In this document: piece by piece, positions 10,119 to 19,889 of the stretch
How positions within the stretch are numbered: position 1 is the stretch's first letter
How the letters are laid out: each line of letters starts with the position of its first letter
Source of the DNA: Linyphia triangularis
Lineage: Eukaryota > Arthropoda > Arachnida > Araneae > Linyphiidae
Assembly: GCA_963978545.1 (NCBI GenBank)
Contig: OZ021729.1
Location: 8,728,001-8,792,000, forward strand
DNA: 64,000 nucleotides
Direction of reading: 5' to 3'
Translations under genes and position numbers: made by a program
The notes under the pieces: model-generated
Database searches by the model: none
Seen by the model: the letters and a program-made list of their open reading frames with translations, nothing else
Told to the model about the DNA's origin: nothing

Positions 10119-10785
10119 ATAGTCCGAGGAGCAACTGCAAGTTTAGGTACCTCATTGAACATCATTCTGAATTATGTATAGAAATTGGAGAAAAGTAAGT
10201 AGATTACGAATCCAGTGGTCTGCCCTGGCAAAATTGGTCGAAACTGGTCAAAAATCGACTTGGAATGAGTTGAACTAAAATCCGATTACCAAGTATGTCA
10301 TAACTTACCAAACAGAGAACTAACTTTTTCGTCTGGCAACCCACTGCACTTAGATTTTCAATGAGTAAAAGTGCAAAAGATTTCTGATCTCTGGCTCGGA
10401 AAACTTGTGTATTTCAAAAGTAAGCCAAGTTGGCGACATCACTTACTTCATCAGTGACGTAATTCTTATTGCTAATTTGGCTCATTTGTGAAAGATGCAA
10501 ATAATCCATCGCCACACATCCGAATCGTATGCAACCTTCTAAATTGAAAATTAAAGAGCGAGGGTTACCAAATAAAAAAGAATGCTCATTATTTGGTAAG
10601 TTATGGCGTATTTGGCAATTGGATTTAGTTCAAGTTATTCAAAGTCTATTTTGACCAGTTTGGGCCATTTTTGCCATGGCAAACCAGTGGATTCGTAATC
10701 TACTCACTTTTCTCCAATTTCTATAAAAAAAATTCAGAATGATGTTAGATGGGGTATCTTAACTTGCTGTCGCCTCTCAGTCTAA
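10119..10785. mobile_element. Foldback MITE FB-A, copy 1
   Basis: The element is about 667 bp with long terminal inverted repeats: AGTCCGAGGAGCAACTGCAA at 10121-10140 against the reverse complement of CGCCTCTCAGTCTA at 10771-10784, and AGTAGATTACGAATCC against GGATTCGTAATCTACTC near 10690-10707. Most of its length can fold back on itself. Related copies lie at 14012-15090 (two, nested), 19396-19498 (end only) and 54136-54802. It has no ORF. The TA borders suggest mobilisation by a Tc1/mariner-type transposase. Confidence 0.85.
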
Positions 10786-11092
10786 CAGAAAGTATTTCTG
10801 ATAGACATGAATCAACAACTCCTATGAACTTCCAAAAATCTAAGTCTTCTAAGAAGTCTGAAATACATAGGCTATGAACGGATAGTCTACAAATAATAAT
10901 AGATTGTGTAAGTAAGCACAGATATATACCAAATATCATTTTACTGCAGTCTAACGAAGTTTTTCCTAATTTTCAAAGCAATTCTCTCTTACTATCGTAG
11001 ATTTAAAGTGAAAACAAATCCCTGGATCATGCTTTTGCTTGTTTGTTCATTATTGACCGAATGCCGCTCACTTATCTTTGTTGCGTTTTCAG

Positions 11093-11306
11093 GACAGCCC
11101 GTTGAAGGCGGTGCAGATGCTGTGGGTGAACTTGATCATGGACACCCTGGCTTCTCTGGCACTGGCCACTGAAATGCCTACCTCGGCTCTTCTGCTGAGA
11201 AAGCCCTACGGCAGGACGAAACCCCTCATCTCACGAACCATGATGAAAAACATATTAGGACACGCCATCTACCAACTCACGGTCATATTCACGCTGCTAT
11301 TTGTCG
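11093..11306 (+). CDS. PMCA: PMCA exon: TM6 calcium site and TM7
   Basis: The exon encodes 71 residues plus the first base of a glycine codon (phase 1). [20 protein letters not shown] begins TM6; Asn13 and Asp17 of the exon are the two TM6 residues that ligate the transported Ca2+ in PMCAs. [20 protein letters not shown] is the cytosolic loop and [16 protein letters not shown] (about 56-71) is TM7. The acceptor is TTTTCAG|GAC and the donor G|GTAAGT at 11307. It joins the previous exon as [13 protein letters not shown], as in the family. Confidence 0.98.
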
Positions 11307-11596
11307 GTAAGTATTCAAACACCCAACATTTCGGAGTCTATTACCTGTGTTTCACAGACCATAACTTAACCTTTTTCTAAGACCGTGGATATCTTTTATT
11401 CCAAATTTAATTCATTTTAAATGTCCGTGGTAATCAATCTATCATACCACTTTTCATCATACTACCATCTACTAAACTAAACTCCAACTTAACTTAACAT
11501 TACTAGACGATAGATCTCCACCGTGCTCATAGGCAATTAATCCATTTTATCGGAGTGAAGACATAATTCTCGCCAAACCTTATAGCCTTTTGTTCT

Positions 11597-11842
11597 CTAT
11601 GTCATGATGCAATCTGACATTCCTACTATTTTGCATGAGGGGTTAAAGTACTGCACTTATTACACATTCCCCCAAGTAAAGCTGAGTTGCTCAATATTTG
11701 CATTTTGATTCGAAGAAAGAATTTTCTCACGGCCTTTCGCTCCAATAGTAATCTCTGAATATTGGTAGCAAATAGAAGAGTGAGAGGTTGGGACCCCTCA
11801 TACAAAATAGTAGGAATGTCAGATTGCATCATGACATTCTAC
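11597..11842. mobile_element. Foldback MITE FB-D nested in FB-B
   Basis: A 246-bp element with about 45-bp inverted ends: ATGTCATGATGCAATCTGAC near 11599 and AGATTGCATCATGACATTCT at 11821-11840, with CATTCCTACTATTTTGCATG mirrored by CATACAAAATAGTAGGAATG. It was inserted in the loop of FB-B and directly abuts FB-C. No ORF. Confidence 0.8.
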
Positions 11843-12177
11843 CATCGATATAGATAAACAACTGGATAGACTGCTCCATTGTCAATGCAAAGAGAAAAAC
11901 GCGCCGGGGATTGCGAAGTTGGTGGGATGATTAACCAATCACAGATGACTTTTATAGTTGGATGGGAATGCAAAAAACCTTGTAAAGTGTTAGAGTATAT
12001 ATTTTTTTGCACATTATTAATAATGAAGGTCTACTATTGACATTCCTGCTGTGTACAACCCAAAATTTTATTTTCAATCCTCGGCAATCCGTATTTTTTA
12101 TCCCACCAATTGCATCTGGCAACGGCTTCATTTTCCCAGCGTTAAGCAGTCTATCCAGTTGTTTATTGATATCGATG
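11843..12177. mobile_element. MITE FB-C, copy 1 (335 bp)
   Basis: CATCGATATAGATAAACAAC at the left is matched by GTTGTTTATTGATATCGATG at the right; the terminal inverted repeat is about 32 bp. A copy of the same length, 335 bp, lies at 19991-20325 and agrees along its whole length. The 64-codon ORF inside both copies (IFNPRQSVFFIPP..) is conserved only as part of the repeat. Confidence 0.85.
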
Positions 12178-12839
12178 CACTCTACAGGATTGCTGGGCTG
12201 AGTTTCCTATCGTGATTTTTTCTTGTGGGACGGGAGAAGAATGAAAAGGGAATGGGGTGATACAGTATTCCTGTCCATCCCGTTTGTCGAACAAAAGGCT
12301 ATATGGTTTGGCGAGCATAATGCTTTCACGCAGCCAAAATGGATAAATTGCCTATGAGCACTGTTACGATCTACCGTCTAGTGATGTCAAGTTAAGTTGA
12401 AGTTTAGTATAATATTTTCAAATGACACAAAAAAAAGTGTATAAAAGAATGCCCTGATTACATAATGGGGTATAAACAATTAAAGTTTGCCTGGTTAGCA
12501 TGGAAGGGAGAAAACAAGGCGACACCAGGAAGCCATTTTTTCCTGATCATTACTTTTCATTTATTTCATCATTTCTCATAAGTTTATTTTTGTTTACAAA
12601 TACAAAACTTATATTCAGTGATTTATAAACTCATAATAAAGTATCCATTCAGTGTCCAACTTTTGAATAGCACCCAATGATCGATAGTAAATATACTTCC
12701 CACCAAAAAATGGAAGGGCTTAAAATTCAAACTAATTTTATCTAATAAGCTATTTTCTTTTTTAAAATCACTCTCGATCACAAAAGCACTTTAATATTCC
12801 ATTACAAGAAAAAAAAAGGATAATAGGAAGAGTTAAGTG

Positions 12840-13440
12840 CATTGTTAAAAGTTTTACGCAATATTAAAATAAATTTCCAAATTCAACTGAGATTCTTCGT
12901 GAACCATCAATCAGGATATTCTTATTTCTTATGCACACAAAACATTTTCATGGATTATCAAGGTAACTGTTAAGTGGAGAGACAAATTCATAACTTGTTT
13001 TAGGTTTTAAAGTTACTTTTTTATCATTGTTATGGGCATTTTATCATGTTTCTTATTAGTTTTCATCTTAAACTATTTCTGTGACGATTCCTCTAGAAGA
13101 AACATTTCGTTTATTAGAAGAAAAGAATTCATTCCTTAGTGTAGAACATAACTTTGCATTCCAGAAAATAGTTTAGCTACACTTTACAAAGTTTTTCTCA
13201 ATGCTAAAAAATAGTTCAAAATTCATCAGAAATTTTTCAAGAAGGGCCCTTCAGAATATCCTTAGTTCTTTTTCAACACAACACATTATCATGGATTATC
13301 AAGGTAACTGTTCAGTGGAGAGACAAATTCAGGGCTTATATGAGATTTTATAGTTACTTTTTTTATCAGTTTTAGAGTAATTTTACCATTTCTGTTATTT
13401 ATTAAGTTTTTATATTAAGCTATAGTTCTGACTATTATTT
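12840..13440. repeat. Diverged tandem duplication, period 341 bp
   Basis: A segment around 12900-13090 is repeated around 13230-13440. The best-kept core, TGGATTATCAAGGTAACTGT then GTGGAGAGACAAATTC, starts at 12951 and again at 13292. The flanks are looser. No coding potential is seen. Confidence 0.7.
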
Positions 13441-13639
13441 ATTAACACACGTCCGTATTATAACCATTAGGTATTTTTACATTCCCATTCATGGCACTTT
13501 ATTTTACTATAACTTTAAGTATTTGTCATGTTTATTAACGCATAAGTGCTCGCAATAGAGCAATAAGGTGTTCATGCACTCTCATTCAAAGCTTTTTATT
13601 TTGAGTTATTTCGTTTATATTAACGAATATGTTTTCTAG

Positions 13640-13851
13640 GTCACAAGGTGTTCGACATTGACAGCGGTATGTACGCGCCCCTCCACTCCCCTCCCACCCA
13701 GCACTTCACCATCATCTTCAACACTTTCGTCATGATGACACTCTTCAACGAGATCAATGCCCGAAAGATTCACGGAGAAAGGAACATCTTCGAGGGCCTT
13801 CTCACAAACCCCGTCTTCTACAGCATACTCATCATCACTGCCGCATCACAG
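13640..13851 (+). CDS. PMCA: PMCA exon: TM7-TM8 loop, TM8, start of TM9
   Basis: The exon completes the split glycine codon and encodes [10 protein letters not shown] to IITAASQ (70 residues after the Gly). The outer loop [11 protein letters not shown] precedes TM8, [16 protein letters not shown] (about 25-40), then the cytosolic [12 protein letters not shown] and the first part of TM9 ([15 protein letters not shown], 57-71). The acceptor is TTTTCTAG|GTC and the donor CAG|GTAACC, phase 0. The outer loop has the PMCA-typical HSPP motif. A decayed look-alike of its last 27 codons occurs downstream at 16136-16216. Confidence 0.97.
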
Positions 13852-14011
13852 GTAACCAACCACACAAGCCATGATTAGCCCCATCATACGTCACCATTGT
13901 ACACCAGGACAAGCTTACTTGAGCTCATTGAATCTCCTTTTTAATATTTTCCATGGTGTAAATATAAACTTTACCATTATGTACAACGTATTACTGAAAA
14001 CCAAATGGTAA

Positions 14012-15090
14012 CAATAATGGTCCAAGAGGCGACTGCAGGGTTTAGGTATCCTATCGAACATCATTTTAAATTTCTTATAGAATGTAAAGAAATGTTATTA
14101 GATCATGAATCCACTAGTCGGCAGTGGCAAAAATGGCCGTAACTGTTCAAAAATCAACTTTGAATAATAGTCTGAGAGGCAACTGCAACTTTTTGGACAC
14201 CGTCGAACATCGTTTTGAATTTTTTATAGAAATTGGAGAAAAGTTAGTAGATTACGAATCCACTGGTCTGCCATGGCAAAAATGGCCGAAACTGATCAAA
14301 AATCGACTTGGAATGAGTTGAACTAAAATCCGATTGCCAAATATGTCATAACTTGCCAAAAAGAGAACAAACTTTTTCGTCTGGCAACCCACAGCATTTT
14401 GTTTTTCAATGAGAAAAAGCGCAAACGATTTCTGATCTCTGGATCGAAAAAATTGTATCTTTTAAAAGTAAGCCAAATTGGCGACATCAGTTGCGTCATT
14501 AGTGACGTAACGTTTATTGACAAATTGGCTCATTTGCGAAAGATGCAAGTAAGCCATAGCCACACATCCGAATCGTCTGCAACCTTCTTAACTGAAAATT
14601 AAAGAGTGAGGGTTACCAAATAAAAAAAAATGGTAATTATTTGGCAAGTTATGGCGCATTTGGCAACTGAATTTAGTTCAACTTATTAAAGTCGATTTTT
14701 GACCAGTTTCGGCTATTTTTGATACGGCAGACCAGTGGATTCGTAATCTACACACTTTTCTCCAATTTCTATAAAAAAATCAGAATGATGTTCAATGGGG
14801 TCCAAAAATTGCAGTCGCCTCTCAGTCTATAAGCAAATAATGAGGATTTCTTTTTATGTGATAGCCCGCGGCTCTTTAATTTTCAATGAGAAAGAGTGCA
14901 GACGATATTTATTCTCTGGCGAAAAAGCCTTCCATTTTTTTTTTTTAAATGAGCCAAGTTGTCGTTAAATATTAGAATATTTATTCAGTAAGATTCATGT
15001 TCTATTAACATTTCTCTACGTTCTATAAAAAAATTTAGAATGATGTTTTATGAGGTATTTAAACTTGAATTCGCCTTTCAATTTATAAAC
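14012..15090. mobile_element. Two FB-A elements, one inside the other
   Basis: An outer FB-A copy starts near 14012 (CCAAGAGGCGACTGCAGG) and its right end lies near 15090 (CTTGAATTCGCCTTTCAA). It is interrupted at 14167 by a second, better preserved copy (about 14168-14829, TAGTCTGAGAGGC..CTCAGTCTA). After 14830 the outer copy resumes with its inner sequence (CTCTTTAATTTTCAATGAGA, CAGACGAT) in the order expected from the copy at 54136-54802, apart from about 45 bp lost at the junction. The 65-67-codon ORFs inside are incidental. Confidence 0.8.
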
Positions 15091-16135
15091 AGTTTGACAA
15101 AATAGCTCAACTGAGCAAATAACTCAGTTTGCCCAAAAAATGCAGACAAGACATCTGATTTAAGTACGGCAGTAGTAGGCAAGTATACACCTAGCAACAC
15201 GAGAAACATGACTTATATTCCGTATATTAGCCATGCTATGGCTAATGGAATGGCTATGGAAATTATGCCAAAGTAGTAACATAGTCTACTTCTATTCATA
15301 TAAGCGTGTTTATGAGCCTTTTTTTTTTTATACTCCCTACTGTAACACACTCTAATTCCACAACACCATTGATACGCATGAGTAACAGTATGCAGATACT
15401 AGCAAATGCCGTAAGAAAATTGTGCCACGAGATATAACAGAAGTCTACTTTTCTTCACAGAAAAAGACCCATCTTATATGATATCTACCGTTAAACGGGA
15501 TCTCTTAGAGCCTTCTAACATACAAACATAAACTGTTAGAAATATATGCTATATGTATCACCAACCAAAAGTAACATAATTGACAATTCCCGCATTTATT
15601 ATTATTATTTTATTCAATTCTAAATTTTTCGAAAAGGCCATAAACACAAAAATTTCTGCTCAATGCGCTTTCCCCCCCCCCCCTTTTTTTTCTTTAAATT
15701 TGCGATCAAAGTTCCTATGTTAGACGTTGGCGAGAAAACGATTCATTCCGCTGGCAATGAATGTGACTTCATGGCTTCCCAAACATCTTGGCTTGAAATG
15801 CAGCAGCGAAAACCAGATTTGCAAATTTCTCGCAAATCACGCCAACCTATCCGGAATATGACAATGATCTACAACGCCAAATATTTGGCAGAAACCTCAC
15901 GATAGCTATAGAAACTGTAAAAACCCTTGACGTCACGGATTTGGCCGAGTGTTTTGATCGGACTGGTTTTGGCTCGGTTTTGAGGCATTTTCTTTTCTTA
16001 ATATTTAAATAACTAATTTTTTTTTAAGAACTTTTGTTTAAATATTTGTAATCAGAAAGAAAATCTTCATAAATATAAACTAATTTCACTCGTTTTTAAA
16101 AAATGCTGGATTTATCCACTGTGCCCATCTTGCTT
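15091..16135 (+). other. PMCA intron, one short unexplained open frame
   Basis: Apart from an imperfect ATGGCTAATGGAATGGCTATGG direct repeat near 15238-15260 and a C-tract/T-tract at 15670-15692, I see no structure. An 80-codon frame at 15663-15905 has ordinary amino-acid composition after residue 20, but no recognisable domain; on the minus strand WRDLREICKSGF and DVWEAMKSHSLP also read open. Neither is supported as a gene. Confidence 0.4.
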
Positions 16136-16216
16136 CATAGAGAAAGGAACACATCTTTGAGTTTTTTCCGCATATCCATCGCCTACAGCATAGCTATTGC
16201 CTTTACGGCATCACCC
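16136..16216 (+). pseudogene. Degenerate copy of the TM8-TM9 exon end
   Basis: The frame reads HRERN, then 11 residues, then YSIAIAFTASP; the real exon (13640-13851) reads HGERN, 11 residues, [11 protein letters not shown]. Without any gap 10 of 27 residues and 48 of 81 bases agree, in the same strand and phase, and the bases before it (GAGAAAGGAAC, GCCC..TTCA) also match. No acceptor AG precedes it at the right distance, and no GT follows CCCAG. I read it as a decayed duplicate exon, not a used one. Chance similarity is not excluded. Confidence 0.35.
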
Positions 16217-17251
16217 AGCTATACCACACTACCAGTAGAAAGCAAAAGTAACACATTCATCTGTAACACACAAATCATGAACAGCGTATGCTACGAAAAA
16301 TGCTATAAAAAAAATATACAGCATAATAATAGAGTGGTACTAGTGGTCTTCAAGAATGAACTAATATTTTGATTCTACGAAAGACATGATATAAAAAGTT
16401 TGAATGAAAATTTGGACTACCATGTACTGTAGCAGTTCACAAATTAGACAATAGACTTAGATTACTAATTAAGACCATATGTATGTGAAATTATTTTGGA
16501 ATTCATGGCCTCTTGTCAAACGTACATCTATAATAATGTATTTTGAAATGGATAAGTCTTTCTCTTCACCTATTTTCTTCACGAATGTTAACTTCGTAAT
16601 AAAACTCTTTTCTCGATATTGTGATCAATTTCCAAATTACTTGACCAAAATATGCATCATAAATACACGAGTTACGTATTTGAATGTGGATAGGTTTTAA
16701 ATTCATTGGGCACTATTCTTATTTAAAGTGTATATTGATTTTGTACGACATACGCGCATGGCTAATGAATTAGTTTAAAGCCTTGGCTCAATATCCTTAT
16801 CAGACAATCTTTATCCCAAATTCATTAGATATCGCTTTTATCAATATTAGTGAAGAGAATTTGAGTAGAGTTCATTACCGTTCAATGGACTTTATTTTAT
16901 TTATAGTAAAAATTGTTATTCCTCAATCAAATAACTTCTTATCTCTCACCGTTTTTAAAGAAAATAAGGTATTTTTCGATCAGCCGGGCTCAAATTCCAC
17001 CAACTATAATGACCCTCAATGATTCCCGTTAGATTTGCATGCAAGTTGGCGCAGGTCCTAATTGTTTGGCGACTTTTTGCTTGCAGCCAGCTAACTGGAA
17101 AGTACCGAAATTAATAACCAACAATATTAATGCGGTTAGCATTCCATTCAATCTTTTCTTAACCGCTGTCCCTAATATTGTAATCCCTATGTTTTTGAAT
17201 AACGATGCTTCGACGCAGCGTAGACCTCTTTAAGCTTTTGTGCAATAAAAA
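16217..17251 (+). other. PMCA intron, nothing recognised
   Basis: Four short open frames of 64-89 codons occur here (for example 16783-17022 and 17039-17233, the second with QPANWKVPKLITNN). Their spacing hints at one decayed coding region, but I cannot match any to a family. The segment directly precedes hairpin element FB-E. Confidence 0.35.
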
Positions 17252-17594
17252 ATAATAGTTTAAACCAAAAAACACGCTTTAATAGAAAAGTGAACTAAAA
17301 AGTAGAAAATAATTTTAAATAAGTTTGAAATAAGAATAGAATGATCAACAAGAAATATTTATTTTATCGAAAAAAAGCTTGGGCTGCTTGATACCAATTG
17401 TTGTAAATATTTAATGACATATATTGGTAAAAGTAGAGCCGTTATGAAAATATCTTAAAAAGCACCCCACGCTTTTTTACGATAAAATAAATATTTCTTG
17501 TTAATAACTCTATTCTCGTTTCAAACTTATTTAAAATTATTTTCAGCTTTCGCTTTCTATTAAAACGTGTTTTTAGTTTTTAAAACTATTAATT
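17252..17594. mobile_element. Long-armed hairpin element FB-E
   Basis: Arms of about 115 bp face each other: CAAGAAATATTTATTTTATC at 17350-17369 is mirrored by GATAAAATAAATATTTCTTG at 17481-17500, and AATAATTTTAAATAAGTTTG by CAAACTTATTTAAAATTATT. Loop about 110 bp. No ORF. This looks like a single foldback element, and I found no second copy in the window. It ends about 28 bp before the 18S rRNA fragment. Confidence 0.8.
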
Positions 17595-17622
17595 ATTAAG
17601 TTTGGAAACGTGAATGGAACTC

Positions 17623-18026
17623 CCTATTAGTTGATCCAGCCAATAGTCATATGCTTGTCTCAATGATTAATTCATGCATGTCTCAGTACATGTAATATTA
17701 AGGTGAAACCGCGAATAGCTCATTAATTCGGTTGTGGCACCTTAGATCGTGTCCACATTTACATTGCAAACTGTGGTATTTCTAGAGCTAATCCTTGCAA
17801 TCCAGAGTTCTGACCAGATGAAAAGAACGCTTTAATATTAGATCAAAACCAATCGGTGGCTCGTCCATCATTATTATGTGATATATCTGAATAACTTTTT
17901 GCTGATAGCATAGCCGTAGAGCCCACGACAGATCTTTCAAATGTCTGCCTTATCAAATGTCGATGGTAGGTTCTGTGACTACTGGGGTTGTAAAGGGTAA
18001 CGGGATACCAGGGTTCAATTCCGGAG
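17623..18026 (+). pseudogene. 18S rRNA 5' fragment, decayed
   Basis: The start, TTAGTTGATCCAGCCAATAG, corresponds to the mature 5' end of eukaryotic 18S rRNA (..TGGTTGATCCTGCCAGTAG). It then follows that molecule in order: TCATATGCTTGTCTCAA, CATGCATGTCTCAGTACATG, AAGGTGAAACCGCGAATAGC, CCACATTTAC, ATTTCTAGAGCTAAT, ATTAGATCAAAACCAATCGG, TGGCTCGTCCA, TTTCAAATGTCTGCCTTATC, CGATGGTAGGTTCTG and GGGTTCAATTCCGGAG. It stops there, roughly at base 400 of the mature RNA. Many substitutions and small indels show it is a dispersed pseudogene and not an rDNA unit. Confidence 0.93.
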
Positions 18027-18027
18027 G

Positions 18028-18085
18028 TTGGTTGGTTGGAGTTTAAAGGCGCAAGGGCAACACGAGCTAATCATTGCGATAATGC
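18028..18085 (-). mobile_element. SINE-1 tail remnant abutting the 18S fragment
   Basis: GGTTGGTTGG is followed by GCGCAAGGGCAACACGAGC and AATCATTGCG. This resembles the 3' part of SINE-1 at 48479 (GGTTGGTTGG.., GCGCCGTCAGCAATACGAGG, TAATGCGC), though diverged. It starts at the breakpoint of the 18S fragment. Confidence 0.45.
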
Positions 18086-18255
18086 GATAAACTTATTGAA
18101 TTATTGTATTGTCATCGATCCTTGATAACTGTACAAAATTTCAAATTAATCCAACTTTTTGAATTTGTCGAAAATCGAGTTCAAAGATTTCGTCACATAG
18201 ATACATACGAAGCTAATAAAAGCGTGTTAAAAAATCCAATCTTCCTTGTTACTAG

Positions 18256-18546
18256 GTGGTGATCGTCCAGTTCGGTGGCCGTGCCTTCTCCACGGCCCCT
18301 CTATCTCTGGACCAGTGGCTGTGGTGCCTGTTCTTCGGAGCCGGGGTGCTGGTATGGGGTCAATGCATCACCACCATCCCCACCAAGAAGATCCCCAAGA
18401 CGTTCACGTGGGGGTCGGGCAGTCCAGAAGACATGGACGCGGGAGGATCACTAGTGGAGGACACCTCGCGAGGTTCCATCTCGCAGGAGGTCAAGAGGAC
18501 AGGGCAGATACTATGGATACGAGGGCTGACGCGGCTGCAAACTCAG
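18256..18546 (+). CDS. PMCA: PMCA exon: TM9 end, TM10, start of calmodulin-binding domain
   Basis: This 97-codon exon is phase 0 at both ends. VVIVQFGGRAFSTAPLSLDQ finishes TM9 and its outer loop; WLWCLFFGAGVLVWGQCI (21-38) is TM10; ITTIPTKKIPK starts the cytosolic tail. A Gly/Ser/acidic linker (about 51-79) leads to GQILWIRGLTRLQTQ (83-97), the first half of the calmodulin-binding domain with the anchor Trp at 87. The acceptor is GTTACTAG|GTG and the donor CAG|GTAAAG. The next exon can be 25315-25383 or 31373-31582, both phase 0. The open frame continuing past 18546 is intron read-through. Confidence 0.97.
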
Positions 18547-19395
18547 GTAAAGAATTGCACTTACTCATTCTGTTTGAACAGTGAATTTACTTGTGTCTTT
18601 GCTATTTTCTTTTCTTGGGATTGCTTTGATGTTTGTAATGTCGATGTGTGATAGTGAGGATCTTTTGGCGTTTCTTTGGATTGATAAGGATATTGTTTGA
18701 GAAAGCAGAGATCTTAAATCTGCTTCTAAGTATAGCAATTAACCCATTAAAGACGACTTTGAAATGAGTTAAAAAGATTGTTTTAACTTTTATCCTGTTT
18801 ATTTGGATCATTTAAAGTATATTTTGAATTTTTCAGATTTCTGTTTAATTATTTTTATGATTTTTAAAAAACACTTAGCGGAACCACAATTAGCAAAGAA
18901 AAAAACTAAAATTTTGATAGGCAAATTTCTGTACCAACCATCGCGTCGTTAATAGGTTAACATTTACCCAGTAGCACAACTCTGTCAAACAACGCTCGAT
19001 ATTGGTCAATTCCAATGTAGAACGTTATTACAAATACTGTCCAATCTTGCTCAATGTTAGATCAAATCTATTAGAAATTTAGAAATGTTGATGCACAGTT
19101 ATAAAATTTTTATATTTTATTGATAAGAAAGAACAGATGACAAAAAATATATTTTGTGATGTTTTTGGCATGTTTATTTATTTATTTTTGTAATTGTATA
19201 TTTTGGAATAATTCTCAAGTTCCGGCCAGATTAGCTAAGCTAATTTTCCAAAAACCATGTTTCCAACATCGGCTAATACTGCTGTGCTACCTAGGTTATA
19301 ACAATGATATCATTGACATTGCTGACTTATAAATGTCAGAGTAAAAATGGGTTGTATTATAAAGGATCTTTAGTATTTCTTTTGGTAATGATCTT
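18547..19395 (+). other. PMCA intron, start of the regulatory-splicing region
   Basis: AT-rich. A motif TGTGATAGTGAGGA at 18648 is the first of several near-copies of TGATAGTAAGGA scattered up to 20520 on both strands (19571, 19771, 20446; reverse at 19498, 19664, 20511). Otherwise nothing recognised. Confidence 0.4.
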
Positions 19396-19498
19396 ATAGT
19401 CCGAGAGGCAACTGCAATTTTTGGACCCCATCGAATATCATTCTGAATTTTTTATAGAAATTTGAGAAAAGTTAGTAGATTACGAATCCACTGGTCTC
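19396..19498. mobile_element. FB-A single end
   Basis: TATAGTCCGAGAGGCAACTG through GATTACGAATCCACTGGTCT is one terminal inverted repeat of FB-A. It stops abruptly and the rest of the element is missing. It directly joins a TCCTCACTATCACA motif. Confidence 0.85.
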
Positions 19499-19889
19499 CT
19501 CACTATCACAGATAAACATTTATAACAAGGATATTACTTTTATTATTTGATGTACTTTTGAGTGATACGAGTTGTTTTGTGTGATAGTAAGGATTTGTGG
19601 TATTATTATGAATAGAAATTTTAGCTGTGTGGTTTTAGGGTAAAATTAAGACCATTGGGTAAACCTTACTATCACAATGAAATATTTAAATTAGCTATTT
19701 TCTATTTTATTTTTCACTCGATGTTATTTTGCTTGGATTAGATAGCCTTGATCCTTATTGGTTATAAACATTAATTTCTGATAGTAAGGAGGATTGGTAT
19801 TATACGGATGCGTAATATAATTATGGATTTTAAGTATCACTTATTTAGGCATTAGAGAACTTGAAGCTCTTCCTTACAGCTACACTTAA

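Larger units (their letters stand above)
11471..12411. mobile_element. Foldback MITE FB-B, copy 1, with nested inserts
   Basis: The ends are inverted: AACTCCAACTTAACTTAACA near 11480 and GATGTCAAGTTAAGTTGAAG at 12383-12402, and CGGAGTGAAGACATAATTCT against AGCATAATGCTTTCACGCAG. The intact relative at 24265-24511 is only 247 bp. This copy is 940 bp because two other foldback elements (FB-D at 11597-11842 and FB-C at 11843-12177) and some further sequence lie inside it. Confidence 0.8.

Noticed and set aside
17623..18026. An rDNA unit or an organelle or contaminant rRNA
   Set aside because: Only the first 400 bases of 18S occur, with many substitutions and indels, inside a PMCA intron.
18256..18651. 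PMCA ending by read-through past 18546
   Set aside because: The exon ends exactly at QTQ with a good donor, where the family continues; the read-through tail is intronic.
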